From NCBI RefSeq assembly GCF_965638725.1, contig NC_134949.1, positions 55,022,151 to 55,086,150 of the forward strand: a stretch of DNA of 64,000 nt, read 5' to 3'. Made by a program: the position numbers and the translations under genes. Positions 50,101-62,599 of this stretch are shown here, piece by piece. This DNA is from Aptenodytes patagonicus (lineage: Eukaryota > Chordata > Aves > Sphenisciformes > Spheniscidae). The first letter of the stretch is position 1. Every line of letters begins with the position of its first letter. The notes beneath the pieces were generated by a model. It ran no database searches. It saw only the letters and a list, made by a program, of their open reading frames with translations, and was not told the DNA's origin.

Positions 50101-51044
50101 TCTTTCTATCTAATAACAACAAGTAATTCCATACTGCTGTGTGCAGTTTGGTAGCAAGAAGTCTGTCCTCAAAAAGGGAATTTTAGAGTTTAAACTTCTG
50201 CTGGACTGTTTCTGAATAACCCCCGGGTGCTATAATGGTGCTCCACTTAATGAGTTGGAGATAGGGATATTTATTTTTTTCTGCCTCATCAGACATTTCT
50301 GATGACTCTGAAGTTCCATAGGGATGGATCATCAAGAAACTTTATTTTCAGATTATAACTTTTGAATTTGAAAGGGTGCAATACACAGGCTCCTGTAGGT
50401 TTCAAAGTCTGAGGAGCAGCAGCATTTTCAACCCAGCATTTGGTGCAGGATTGAAAACTTTTTTTTTTTTAAAGCCAGTATTACTGCATCTTGTTGAGTT
50501 TTTCTGTTTTGTTTTTCCTTCTTGGCTTTCTGAGCCTGTGCACTTTTTTTATCAAAGATTTTGAGACTCCCAGGTGTGGAGTCAGCTCATGCTTTCTTTT
50601 CTTCTTACAGGTATCCCTCCTCCTCGCCCAGGCATGTTAAGGCCACCGCTGGTGCCTCCATTAGGACCTGCCCCACCTGGGCTCTTCCCACCAGCTCCCA
50701 TTCCAAATCCTGGGGTACTGAGTGCCCCACCCAGCTTGATTCAGCGCCCCAAGGCGGATGACACCAGTGCGGCCACCATTGAGAAGAAAGCTACGGCCAC
50801 TATCAGTGCCAAGCCGCAGATCACTAACCCCAAGGCAGAGATCACTCGCTTTGTGCCCACTGCTTTGCGAGTGCGCCGGGAGAATAAAGGGGCTTCTGCT
50901 GCCTCCCAGAGAAAACAGGATGATGAGCCTGCTCTCCCATTAACCAAAGCTGCCCCTAAGGCTGGATCATCTGCTCCTATCTCTGTACAGACAAAGGATG
51001 ATGTGTATGAAGCTTTCATGAAAGAAATGGAAGGTCTCCTGTGA
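41199..51044 (+). CDS. WBP11: WW domain-binding protein 11 (WBP11), splicing factor
   Basis: Eleven coding exons join in phase: 41199-41262, 41928-41959, 42561-42654, 43044-43240, 44145-44278, 44992-45191, 46037-46231, 46866-46967, 48083-48397, 49778-49960 and 50611-51044. The product is 649 residues (human 641). WBP11 is a nuclear spliceosome-associated protein that binds WW domains, such as that of PQBP1, and protein phosphatase 1. Parts in order: the highly conserved basic N-terminal Wbp11 domain from [14 protein letters not shown] through the coiled-coil region; an acidic Asp/Ser/Glu block in exon 8; a V-x-F phosphatase-docking motif ([10 protein letters not shown], about 308-317); a basic KKKKN patch; Glu- and Gln-rich stretches; then long proline runs with PPGR-type WW ligands; and a conserved C terminus ending [11 protein letters not shown]. 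It appears intact. The glutamine tracts in exon 10 look longer than in human. Confidence 0.96.
44105..44130 (+). repeat. T26 homopolymer in a WBP11 splice acceptor
   Basis: A run of 26 T followed by CCTTTTTTCCCCAG forms the polypyrimidine tract of the sixth coding exon of WBP11 (starts 44145). Confidence 0.9.
47497..47682 (+). mobile_element. CR1 LINE, short 3' terminal fragment in a WBP11 intron
   Basis: About 185 bases of CR1 3' end ('aggctgcccagggaagtgg' through 'ccaatcttaatgattctatgattc') lie in the intron between exons 46866-46967 and 48083-48397. It is strongly 5' truncated and runs in the same direction as WBP11. Confidence 0.92.
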
Positions 51045-51694
51045 CCTGTCATAGTCCTAGTTAGCTTTCCGGCCCCTCAACACAGATCAGACCACTGTGG
51101 AGGGAGGAGAAGGAAAGCTCCTCCTGCAAGCAACGAAAGGGCTCGCGTGACAGGGAATAGTTCCCTACCCACAGGTTAACTTGCCAGTATGCTCTGAATA
51201 GAGACCGCTGCAGATGAAGTGTGGCTGGGGACCTCCTTTCAGAGCTAGCATGTCCACTGGTGGAAGGAAATTACAGTCAAGAAGGCAATGCTGCTTTCCT
51301 CGAGTCCTCCCCCTTCCTTGGAGGGAGATAACGGTACTCTGGGGAGGGGGTGTGTGGGAGTGGGGGGTGACTATGCTCTGCCTGAATCCTTGCACATCCT
51401 GAATGCTCTGGTGAGGGTAGTGGAACGGGTTTTTAAGGAGCCAGAAAAGTGTTAGCAGCATTTCATACACATGGTTGTCCAGTTTTTATTTTCTGTACTG
51501 TTCTTTTCTGTAAATATTTTATAATCCTGTTTTTTTAGTTGCAGTGAGATTGATCAATCATCTTTCTTCCAGGGTAGTCAGGGAGGTAATTTGTTGCATA
51601 TACTGTACACTGGAATTTTGCACCCTGTCCCCTTTATGGTCATCTTGATGGCTTTTCATTGGCAGGGGAAACTTCATTTTGTCTTGTGAAAGAC

Positions 51695-51700
51695 AATAAA
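51695..51700 (+). terminator. WBP11: Polyadenylation signal AATAAA of WBP11
   Basis: This canonical hexamer lies 651 bases after the stop and is followed by GT-rich sequence (TGTTCAGTGT, then GTGGTCTGTC), as expected for a cleavage site near 51720. Confidence 0.75.
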
Positions 51701-51720
51701 TGTTCAGTGTATCAAAAAAC

Positions 51721-52990
51721 TGGTTTCCTTGTGGTCTGTCTAAAACTAGCATGTAGATGGAAAGCAGGGAGGTTCTTTGCTGGCCTTGGGGGAAGATAGA
51801 GGCATTCTGAACCTCAAAAGAAAAGCAATAGCTACATTATAAATAATATATACCATTTTTTTAACTAAAGTTCTGCTATATTCTTGTTTTTAAGTTCCTA
51901 AACATCCCTTTCAGCCTTTTTTGGTAGCTAGTAGAAACTTAAGTCCTGAAGTACTACTAATAATTACAAAACGATTTCTTCTATATACTCTTAGTGAAAG
52001 GTTTACTTCCTATAAAGCCTCAGATACCCACTGGATGCATCTTGGACAGGCTACCTTAAGTAAAAATTGGTAAACGATTTTAATTCTAAGAGCTTGACAG
52101 ATAATTTTACTTGTGGAAAATCTCTGATTTCAAATTCTGTGAATTTAGTGCTTTTAAGGTGTGCAGATATTTTTAAAAAAGAACTTTCACATTTCCAGCT
52201 TAAAAAAGAATTATTTTTCTATTTTGGTGGAAGTATTCCTTTAGCTTCATTCACTATGCTGACAGCCAAATATACCAATAGCCCTTACCACATGCAAGAA
52301 ACAAATCTTTATTCTCATTTGAAACAGACTGCAAAATCTCCTGGGATCTTGTAGACAAATTAGTTTTAAGACCAGTGGGATCAGTTGTGTTGGCAGTAAG
52401 TCTCTCCCAAATGAGCTGCTGCCTCAGAGTGAGTGGAATCCTCAAAAAAGAACAGATCAATGAAATTTGTTTCGGCTGAACATCCATTGAATTACACAAG
52501 GTTTTGTGCTTATACTTCTAACAAGAGAAAATAGGAAAATCCTCCCCAGTATCTCTACTGTGTCTCAGTACTCAGTCAAAATGGGGTTGAATAAGAAAGT
52601 GTGAAATAGATATACATGTATATATTACACTGTTTGTTTATTAAGGGAGAGTTGAATCAAAGTTTTAGTGTTTAAATAGAAATTGTCTTGTTAGAAGGGA
52701 GAAAAGAACACAATAGAAGCTTGTGGCATATTCAAGAACAGTCTGTGTTTCAACACAGCCTGTGGAAACAATTATGTATTTACCTTATGATGGCACTGGT
52801 CATGGACGCAGTCCTGTAATGCCATCTTCTCTACAACTCCAGAACAGATGTTCCCAGCTCTGGACAACTGGTAACATAAACCCAGGCCAATTTGTTCTCA
52901 TCTTTGTATTGTGGTCATACAGATATTTGGGATTCTTCTCTGTAATACCACCTCCATCCTGTGGTCATGTTTTTCATCTGTGGATCTGAG
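51721..52990. other. Intergenic region after WBP11, no gene seen
   Basis: A/T-rich sequence with only short open frames and no conserved features. Confidence 0.5.
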
Positions 52991-52999
52991 TAGTGTTCA

Positions 53000-55380
53000 C
53001 AGAAGAAGAAATGATCAGGGGGAGGAAAGGGGCTGGGAAGGGACTGAGGCACAGAGAAGTCGATGATAACTTCCTTCTCCAAGTGGTAGAGGAGCCAACG
53101 AGGAGAGGTGCTGTGCTGGACCTTGTTCTCACCAACAAGGAGGGGCTGGTGGGGAATGTGAAGCTCAAGGGCAGCCTGGGCTGCAGGGACCACGAAATGG
53201 TGGAGTTCAAGATCCCGAGGGCAGCGAGGAGGGCGCACAGCAAGCTCACTACCCTGGACTTCAGGAGAGCAGACTTTGGCCTCTTCAGGGATCTGCTTGG
53301 CAGAGTGCCGTGGGACAAAGCCCTGGAGGGAAGAGGGGCCCAAGAAAGCTGGGTAATATTCAAGGATCACCTCCTTCAAGCTCAGGAGCGATGCATCCCA
53401 GCAAAGAGGAAGTCAGGCAAAAACGCCAGGAGGCCTGCATGGATGAACAAGGAGCTCCTGGACAAACTCAAACACAAAAAGGAAGCCTACAGAGGGTGGA
53501 AGCAAGGACAGGTAGCCTGGGAGGAATACAGAGCAATTGTCCCAGCAGCCAGGGATCAGGTTAGGAAAGCTAAAGCCCTGATAGAATTAAATCTGGCCAG
53601 GGATGTCAAGGGCAACAAGAAAAGATTCTATAGGTATGTCAGGGATAAAAGGAAGACGAGGGAGAATGTGGGCCCTTTCCGGAATGAAATGGGAGACCTG
53701 GTTACCTGGGACATGCAGAAGGCGGAGGTACTCAATGACTTTTTTGCCTCGGTCTTCAGCAAGTGCTCGAGCCTCACTGCCCAAGCCGCAGAAGGCAAAG
53801 GCGGGTACTGGGAGAATGAAGAGCCACCCACTGTGGGAGAACATCAGGTTTGAGATAATCTAAAGCACCTGAAGGTGCACAAGTCCATGGGACCCGATGA
53901 GATCCATCCGCGGGTCCTGAAGGAACTGGCAGATGAAGTTGCTAAGCCACTATCCATCATATTTGAGATGTCGTGGCAGTCCGGTGAAGTTCCCACCAAC
54001 TGGAAAAGGGGAAACATAACCCCCATTTTTAAAAAGGGAAAAAAAGGAAGACCTGGGGAACTACAGGCCAGTCAGTCTCCCCTCTGTGCCGGGGAAGTTC
54101 ATGGAGCAGATCCTCCAGGAGCTATGCTAAGGCACATGGAGGACAGGGAGGTGATTCGAGACAGTCAGCATGGCTTCACCAAGGGCAAGTCCTGCCTGAC
54201 CAACCTAGTGGCCTTCTATGATGGAGTGACTACATCAGTGGACATGGGAAGGGCTACAGATGTTGTCTATCTGGACCTCTGTAAGGCCTTTGACACGGTC
54301 CCCCACAACATCCTTCTCTCTAAACTGGAGAGGTATGGGTTTGATGGGTGGACTGTCCGGTGGGTGAGGAATTGGTTAGATGGTCGCATCCAGAGGGTAG
54401 TGGTCAACGGCTCAATGTCCAGATGGAGGTTGGTGACGAGTGGCATCCCGCAGGGGTCCGTACTGTTTAATATCTTCATCAATGACATAGACAGTGGGAT
54501 CAGCAGGTTTGCAGATGACACCAAGCTGAGTGGTGTGGTTGACACACCAGAGGGACAGGATGCCATCCAGAGGGACCTGGACAAGCTCAAGAAGTGGGCC
54601 TGTGTGAACCTCATGAGGTTTAACAAGGCCAAGTGCAAGGTCCTGCACCTGGGTCGGGGCAACCCCTGGTATCAATACAGGCTGGGGGATGGAGGGATTG
54701 AGAGCAGCCCTGCCGAGAAGGACTTGGGGGTACTGGTGGATGAAAAGCTGGACATGAGCCAGCAATGTGCGCTCGCAGCCCAGAAGGCCGATCGTATCCT
54801 GGGCTGCATCAAACGAAGCGTGGCCAGCAGGGCGAGGGAGGTGATTCTGCCCCTCTACTCTGCTCTGGTGAGACCCCACCTGGAGTACTGCGTCCAGCTC
54901 TGGAGCCCTCAGCATAAGAAAGACACGGACCTGTTGGAGCGGGTCCAGAAGAGGGCCACGAAAATGATCAGGGGGATGGAACACCTCTGCTATGAAGAAA
55001 GGCTGAGAGAGTTGGGGTTGTTCAGCCTAGAGAAGAGAAAGCTTCGGGGAGACCTTATGGGGGCTTATAGAAAAGATGGCGGCAAACTTTTTAGCAGGGC
55101 CTGTTGTGACAGGACAAGGGGGAATGGCTTTAACCTAAAGGGGGGTAGATACAGACTAGATATAAGGAAAAAATGTTTTACGCTGAGGGTCGTGAAACAC
55201 TGGCACAGGTTGCCCAGAGAGGTGGTGGATGCCCCATCCCTGGAAACATTCCAGGTCAGGTTGGATGGGGCTCTGAGCAGCCTGATCTAGCTGAAGATGT
55301 CCCTGCCCACGGCAGGGGGGTTGGACTAGATGACCTTTAGAGGTCCCTTCCAACCCAAACTATTCTATGGTTCTATGACT
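53000..55380 (+). mobile_element. CR1 LINE, 2.4 kb, 5' truncated with most of ORF2
   Basis: The copy starts inside the C-terminal part of the endonuclease ([24 protein letters not shown] split over about 53065-53140), continues through the reverse transcriptase (GIPQGSVL at about 54440-54465, FADDTKLSG at about 54507-54535, the catalytic ADD) and runs to the CR1 3' end with TATTCTATGGTTCTATGAC at about 55360-55379. The frame is open from 52993 to a stop at about 53851 and again from 53875 to 55290. The segment about 54035-54120 is out of frame relative to the expected reverse transcriptase. Small deletions are evident near GSVLFNIF...SRFADD and before GAYRKDGGK. It is therefore inactive. Type and orientation are clear; the exact 5' edge is not. 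Confidence 0.93.
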
Positions 55381-56690
55381 CGCCCGATGAATCAGTGAAA
55401 ATTAGTGACGGCATAAAGATGGAAATACAGAAAGATTCCTGAGATCAGTTAATTTGGCATAATCTGCTGAATCACACAACTAAGGAAAGATGCTTTCTAA
55501 AGGTTACTGAACCTTCAGAACAGGGAGCTTGTCTTGGTTGCCCAGACATAAACAAGTTGTGACTGTACTTTGTGTGTGCTATGAAGTTCTTTTTATTTTG
55601 CCTTCTTTGTAATCCTGCTACAACTGGCATACGCTGAACAGTTTAGATCAGAATTCCTACTACTGTACCCTTCTGGAAAGAAGGATGCAGTCAGAGAGCA
55701 AGAGAGAACTGACTTGCAGAATTTAGATGAAATATGTTCTTTTGGAGTTTTTGGTTGGTTTGGTGTTTTGGGGTTTTGTTTGTTTTTTGGTTTTTTTTTT
55801 TTGGGGGGGGTGGTAGACTATCATGGGTGGCCTGGTGGTTGTCATGTCTTTGTCTTTCCCTGAAATATGACAATGATAGTATCCAGGGTAAGCAGCATAG
55901 TCTCTCTCTCACACACACACACAGAGACACTACTCATGTCACTGTAATTTTGTGATATGCATGTCATAGGATCTGGGTTGCATTACAAAGAACCACACGT
56001 TAGAGTACAAAAGCATCAAGGAATGAGGATGGTAACAAAAAATCACACAGAACTGGAATTTATGGAAACAAGGCAGCAGAATCCCATGGTGTGGGGAAAA
56101 TGGAGGAAGAGCTAGCCATGCAACACTGGGGTAGCAGAAGGCTGTGGCTAAGTCTAGAGTGCAGGCTCCTTCATTGGTTTAGACAAAGATAGCATCTGCC
56201 CTTGCTAGAAATGCGTGAAAGAAAGAGAAAAAGATGTCAAGGAATAAAGAGAAACTGCAGGTAATTAGAGCAAAGGAGCAAAAATGAAGAGGAATGTCTT
56301 TGTCCACAGGCCAAGTCCAGACCATACCAGACAAACATCCTGAATCTTGATGAAGTCAATTCAGTTTATCAGTGCAGTGGGATATTCTCTGGTCTGAATA
56401 AGAGCGTAACATCCTGACTTCTAATGCTCTGTAGAAGAGCCTTGCAAATAATACCATGTTAGTTTGACTAAAGTAGTATTTGAGTGATTTGTCTCCAGGA
56501 TCAGAGAAATGTCCTGTTACATGTTCCTGCCTGGTTTCTGCACATACCAGTAGTGCTGGGTTGCAAATGTTCCTACCGAAAGGAACGTTTCTATTTTGTA
56601 GTAATAATAACAATAATTATTATTATTAATGATAAAGTAATCCTGTAGTAGCATTTCTGAGGTTCTAAATGCAGGATGATTTCTAAAACG
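55381..56690. other. Intergenic region, no gene seen
   Basis: It holds T/G-rich simple sequence at about 55735-55812, a short (CA)n run near 55908-55922, and an A/T-rich (AAT)n-like patch near 56601-56630. No coding signal is seen. Confidence 0.5.
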
Positions 56691-56965
56691 ACATGGTATT
56701 AGCAGAGGCTTCCCCTGTTCCTGGGAGGCAGCTGCGCGCCTTCTGCTCTCCTCAGGCAGGCGAGGACACGTTTTCCGTCTGGAGCACGTCCCGGGGGCCG
56801 GCGGCGGCTGGGTTGCTCGACCGAAGCGAGCCACGACCGGAGCCGAGGGGGGGCTTGGACCCCGCCCCGCGCCGCCGCTGCGCCGGGAGCGCCCAGCCCG
56901 CCCCCTTCCTCCCCCGCGCCCGCTGGCAGGCGGGGCCAGCTCGGCGGGGAGGGCCAGCCGCCCGC

Positions 56966-57071
56966 TCCCCCATTGGGTGGATTTGGATCCGCAGCGCCAT
57001 TGGCCGGGGCGAGAGAGAGCGTGCTATAGCCAATCAGACAGCGGGCCGGGGCGCGCGGGGAAGCTATAAAA
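56966..57071 (+). promoter_or_regulatory. Promoter of the histone H2A gene
   Basis: Two inverted CCAAT boxes (ATTGG at about 56971 and 56999), a direct CCAAT at 57030-57034 and a TATAAAA box at 57065-57071 lie in a CpG-rich block. Together they form the standard arrangement of a replication-dependent histone promoter. Transcription should start near 57095, about 50 bases before the ATG. Confidence 0.88.
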
Positions 57072-57092
57072 GGGGCCGGGCGCGGGGCGTAG

Positions 57093-57536
<444 letters not shown>

Positions 57537-57577
57537 ACCAAACCTGAGGGGTGTTCCCACCTCAAAAGTAACCCAAA

Positions 57578-57593
57578 GGCTCTTTTTAGAGCC
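57578..57593 (+). terminator. Histone 3' stem-loop of H2A
   Basis: GGCTCT-TTTT-AGAGCC is a perfect 6-bp stem with a 4-base loop, flanked by ACCCAAA and ACCCAC. It is followed by a purine-rich AAAAGGAGCTG, the U7 snRNA target type. It directs processing without poly(A). Confidence 0.95.
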
Positions 57594-57599
57594 ACCCAC

Positions 57600-59440
57600 T
57601 TCCTCGTAAAAGGAGCTGTAGATCCTAGCCAAAGGAAAAAAACAAACCAAAACCTGTCTCTCACCTTTGCTGTTGAAAACGAGATGATTAATTTTTTAAA
57701 AAATTAAACGTTACAAAATAATATGTTAATTGCTGGTAAGTATGTGCTAAAAGTAATGAGGCTTGCTCCAGGTGAAAGGGATCATTTTGCTCTGGTAGGG
57801 GTGAGAAAGACACGAAGTTGCCTATTCCTGTAAGAAGGAGCCCACAGCCCCGGCAGGCCGCTCCTCTGTCACCTTAACCCTGCGCCAGGTTGAGGTAACT
57901 CACCGATGCCTGTAAAAGCCCTGCCCCCCCCCCCCCCCCCCCAACCTTTTGACCTACAGACATAATTTTTTTTATAACAATAGGCATTCAGAATTATTAA
58001 TTTTTAATACAGTTTTCTCATGGCTTTGTCTGAGCTGCCGTGCCCATTTTCCTCCTGAAAGCTGAATGGGTTTGAGAGTAATTTGTCATCGCCGGACAGG
58101 CAATTTGAGGTAGAAAGGACTGTTGCCGGTTTTGATTCTACCTTAGACATAGTGCTGAACATTACCGCATAAAGATGTTGAAATAGAAACAAAAGAAAAA
58201 GAGTGGTTAAAGTTCAAAAAACACATTTTAATAATTATCCGTTTGAAAACATAAAGTATTTGAATCATAACGTTGCACAAAATTTTAGTACCACCGACAG
58301 TTACAACAGCGAGCGGTAACAAGCAGTTAACAGGCCTTTGGCAAAACAAGGGGTCGTAGGCGATAATGAAAATATCGGGGAATACTTGTTTTAATTCTCT
58401 AACCTCTGAGAGTTAAAATGCATTTGTTTTTAATTTGTTTAAGCGTGATCTTGGTAAAGTGCAGGTGAAGACTTTCCCCCTCTTGCTATCAATCAGCCAG
58501 TCCTTACAGCGTAACAGATACATTGGTTGGATATGTTATTTTTTAATATTACTTCCAACGCAGGAATGAATCAGTCGCTGGACAGTAAAAAATGGAATGT
58601 TTCGCAGCCTGCCGTGAAAGGGGAGCCCTAACTGATAACTTGAGGAAGTTTTATTGTCTAGAAGTATGGAAAAATCAGCTGCAGCAGTGTCTCCTTAGAC
58701 AACCATGACTCAGATTTTTCACCAGTCGAGCCGTATCAAAATAAAATAGTGCTGAATTATAAAGCGATGCGGCACTGCTTATAATTGTTAACAAAAACTG
58801 GCCATGTTAAGTTCTGGGGTCACCTAATTTATTAAGAAAATAAATATTTCTGTAGCAGAGCACTAGGGAACCATGTCTGTATTGTGCACACTGAGCAACA
58901 CAGCACAAGCTGCTATGCTGTAAAAAGTCACCTCCTTCTGGGGCACACACAGCCCTTCGCAGGACTTTAATCTGCTTCTCGCCTTGTTGCATAATGCACT
59001 AATTTAATTTATTTTAATTATTTTGAAAGGGGTACGGGATTTTGGACAAAGAAGCTAATTTCTAATCCATATTCAGTGCTCAAGATGAGCCTGTGTTACT
59101 TCCTCCTCTTTGAAATCAATTTGCGATTAAAATACCGATTCAAATCCCTGATTTTCAGTTCAGATTGAGAGAAGACCCTTTAAAGAGTAATAATTAATTA
59201 CTTTGGAGATTTAGCTGCCCACGTCGCGGATTTTATTTAGAAGGAAAAACAAAAGTTTCTGTCTCCCGAGGTCTGTCCAGGTCCAGGACTCAGGGTTTAT
59301 CGCCTCTTTTTTAACTCACCCTTTGCCTCTTCGAAGGGAAACTTTGCCGAGGGGAACAGCAGTCTTTCTTTTCCACGCCGCTGCGAACTGGGGGGGGGTC
59401 GGTGGCAGAAATTCTGATAAAAACAGGCTTTTTTGACTCC
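57600..59440. other. Spacer between H2A and H1
   Basis: No gene is seen. It contains a run of 19 C at 57924-57942 and A/T-rich DNA, with no histone-like remnants that I could recognise. Confidence 0.5.
57924..57942 (+). repeat. Poly-C run of 19
   Basis: An uninterrupted C19 tract lies in the spacer between H2A and H1. It could form an i-motif, or a G-quadruplex on the other strand, and is prone to length errors in sequencing. Confidence 0.9.
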
Positions 59441-59444
59441 TAAG

Positions 59445-59538
59445 AAACACAAAATGAGCGGGGAGAAGGGACCTTTCTGCCGTGCAGCGGGGCGGGCGCT
59501 GCAACGCACCAATCACCGCGCGGCTCCTCTCTATAAAT
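59445..59538 (+). promoter_or_regulatory. Promoter of histone H1 with H1 box
   Basis: The H1-specific box AAACACA is at 59445-59451, a CCAAT box is at 59509-59513 and TATAAAT is at 59532-59538. Order and spacing are those of vertebrate H1 promoters. Confidence 0.92.
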
Positions 59539-59602
59539 ACGAGGCCGCCGACTTGCTCCAGGCCCAGTGGTTTCCCCTGATTCGTGGACGACGGCTGCCA
59601 CT

Positions 59603-60259
59603 ATGTCGGAGACCGCGCCTGTTGCCGCTCCCGCTGTCTCTGCTCCCGGGGCGAAAGCCGCCGCCAAGAAGCCGAAGAAGGCGGCGGGCGGCTCCAAAGC
59701 CCGCAAGCCCGCGGGCCCCAGCGTCACCGAGCTGATCACCAAGGCCGTGTCCGCCTCCAAGGAGCGCAAGGGGCTCTCCCTCGCCGCGCTCAAGAAGGCG
59801 CTGGCCGCCGGCGGCTACGATGTGGAGAAGAACAACAGCCGCATCAAGCTGGGGCTCAAGAGCCTCGTCAGCAAGGGCACCCTGGTGCAGACCAAGGGCA
59901 CCGGCGCTTCCGGTTCTTTCAAGCTGAACAAGAAGCCGGGTGAGACAAAGGAGAAGGCAACTAAGAAAAAGCCGGCAGCCAAGCCCAAGAAGCCGGCGGC
60001 CAAGAAGCCCGCCAGCGCCGCCAAGAAGCCCAAGAAAGCAGCGGCGGTGAAGAAGAGCCCCAAGAAAGCCAAGAAGCCGGCGGCCACCGCGGCCAAGAAA
60101 GCAGCCAAGAGCCCCAAGAAAGCGCCCAAGGCAGGCCGTCCCAAGAAAGCAGCGAAGAGCCCGGCCAAGGCGAAGGCGGTGAAGCCCAAAGCAGCCAAGC
60201 CCAAGGCGGCCAAGCCGAAAGCGGCCAAAGCGAAGAAGGCGGCGCCCAAGAAGAAGTAA
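59603..60259 (+). CDS. Linker histone H1 (replication-dependent, chicken H1.01-like)
   Basis: An intronless 218-residue H1. The start is ATG 59603 ([18 protein letters not shown]); the frame is open back to 59567, but that ATG precedes the H1 N terminus and lies next to the expected transcription start. Domains: a short Ala/Lys/Pro N-terminal tail; the winged-helix globular domain (about residues 38-112, with [20 protein letters not shown] and [11 protein letters not shown]); then a long Lys/Ala/Pro tail rich in SPKK and KPKAAKP repeats that binds linker DNA. The promoter has an H1 box and the 3' end has a histone hairpin. It lies between H2A on the same strand and H2B on the other. The sequence agrees closely with chicken H1.01 as I recall it. 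Confidence 0.96.
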   Translation: MSETAPVAAPAVSAPGAKAAAKKPKKAAGGSKARKPAGPSVTELITKAVSASKERKGLSLAALKKALAAGGYDVEKNNSRIKLGLKSLVSKGTLVQTKGTGASGSFKLNKKPGETKEKATKKKPAAKPKKPAAKKPASAAKKPKKAAAVKKSPKKAKKPAATAAKKAAKSPKKAPKAGRPKKAAKSPAKAKAVKPKAAKPKAAKPKAAKAKKAAPKKK

Positions 60260-60307
60260 AACGACTGAGGAGAAATTATAGAGTCTACTCATTTAAATAA
60301 ACCCAAA

Positions 60308-60323
60308 GGCTCTTTTAAGAGCC
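60308..60323 (+). terminator. Histone 3' stem-loop of H1
   Basis: GGCTCT-TTTA-AGAGCC is a perfect 6-bp stem. It sits in the same flanks (ACCCAAA, ACCCACTTACTC) as the H2A hairpin and is followed by GGAAGGAGCTGG as downstream element. An AATAAA (60296-60301) lies just upstream. Confidence 0.95.
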
Positions 60324-60479
60324 ACCCACTTACTCTCGGAAGGAGCTGGAACACTACAGTAATCGCAGCAGCAAAACCAAATCTTTTAAAAAAGGTTTTG
60401 GTAGGAATTTATACCGCTACCATCTCCAAAACGTCTCCATTCGGGACAGCGGGCTTCCTTTAAGAGGAAGTGTTTTCCT

Positions 60480-61020
60480 GAACGTGCAGTTCGGGAGCCC
60501 CGCGATAGCAGCGGCGCTTGCTCCGCCCCCTCCTAAGCGTACCGGCGCAGCCGAGGGCGGCAACAGGGCGGCGGCGCCGGCCCCGCGGACCAGCGAGCGC
60601 CCCTTCGCTGCGGTGCCCGGGGGAGTTTAAAAGTCCCGCGCTGGGCCGGGATTGGCCCCTCTCGCCCGCCCAGCCCCGCCCCTCCTCGCCAGGCCCCTCC
60701 CCGCAGGGCGGTGACCCCACCCACCCCTCTCCGCGGCTGTTCCCGGTGCCGTCCCCCCGCGCGGGAAGCGAGCGCCGCTCGCTCGGTTACGTACGGCACC
60801 GCATCGGCCCTCCTTCCCCCTTCTCACGGGCTCCGGGGCCGGGTATCGGTCAGGGATGGGGAAATGTGTGCGCCGTGCCCCGGCTCTGCCGTTGCCCCGC
60901 AGAGAAACGCTCTCCGGCAGCGCAGCTTCCGCGGACGGAACTTGGCCTTCACCCCGGCGCGGCGGGGCGGGAAGAGCTGTGGCTCCAAGCTCTGACGCTC
61001 CCAGCCCCCAGGTACCTTGC
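60480..61020. promoter_or_regulatory. Orphan CpG island between the convergent H1 and H2B genes
   Basis: A strongly GC- and CpG-rich block with GGGCGG/CCGCCC boxes but no recognised gene. On the minus strand a CCAAT box (60651-60655) lies about 20 bases upstream of a TTTTAAA element (60626-60632). This resembles a histone promoter, but no histone frame follows downstream. It may drive a non-coding transcript or be what is left of a lost gene. Confidence 0.4.
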
Positions 61021-61789
61021 GCATCAGCGACCGCCCCCAGCTTCACGCCCACAACTTTTTTTTGAAAAAAAAAACAAACAAAAACCAAACCAACAACAAA
61101 AAAACCCCAACTCCTGCACAAGTTTGGGCATCGGTGTTTTAAACCGTAAAACCCTTCGTAAAGAAAAACCTTTCCCTATTGCCTAATCGAGTACGGACAG
61201 CTACTTCACTGAGAAGAGCGGTTAGTGGTGGTGGAGGCCGCGCTGGAACGTATGAGAAAAAAAGAAATGAAGCTACAAACGCGCCTGGAAGACTTGCCTC
61301 AGAAACTGCTTTCAGAATACTTTAGTCACCAAAAGAGGCAGAAATTCTTTTTTATTTCACAGGTACAGTGCACAGAAAGCGAGTTTTTAATAGCATCTAG
61401 GATTTTCTACCGGACCTATCAAGTAAGAAGAATTCAAATCTTTAGAAGGTAAGTAAAAGACAACCTACCCTCCCCCCGCAGGACTTGCGAGTTCTGAAAA
61501 CGGAGCTGGTAAAACGCTAGGACAAAGTTGCTGCTGCTTTTTAGCCACGTTCGAGACCAGAGCTAATAGCACCTACTCATTTTTAAACGTTAAAACAGCC
61601 AGGTATAACCCTCTATGCCGAGCACAGGCCGTTATACCCAGAGCCCTCCGTGCTTCAGAATTAAGCAACTACATTTCAGCTACCTAAAGAGACGAGTACT
61701 TAACTTTCTAGTGACATGCAAATCAACAGGCTATTTACGTACCTCCCAAGAAAAATAGCAATTCAGCCCTTCTACTTGAAAAAATTGGT
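61021..61789. other. Spacer 3' of H2B, no gene seen
   Basis: A/T-rich DNA after the island, with an A-run near 61065-61105. The open frame at 61225-61452 is short and shows no family features. Confidence 0.45.
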
Positions 61790-61805
61790 GGCTCTTAAAA
61801 GAGCC
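61790..61805 (-). terminator. Histone 3' stem-loop of H2B
   Basis: On the minus strand this reads GGCTCT-TTTA-AGAGCC inside CCCAAA...ACCA flanks, 31 bases after the H2B stop codon. It matches the H2A and H1 hairpins. Confidence 0.95.
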
Positions 61806-61835
61806 TTTGGGTTAAAACTGACGATCCGAGACGCC

Positions 61836-62585
<750 letters not shown>

Positions 62586-62599
62586 TTATCGGCAATTCC

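Noticed and set aside
59567-59602. An upstream in-frame ATG for H1
   Set aside because: It lies about 30 bases after the TATA box, at the expected transcription start. The known H1 N terminus begins MSETAP at 59603.
59531-60292. Long minus-strand frame over H1
   Set aside because: Antisense of the GC-rich lysine/alanine codons of H1; low-complexity product.
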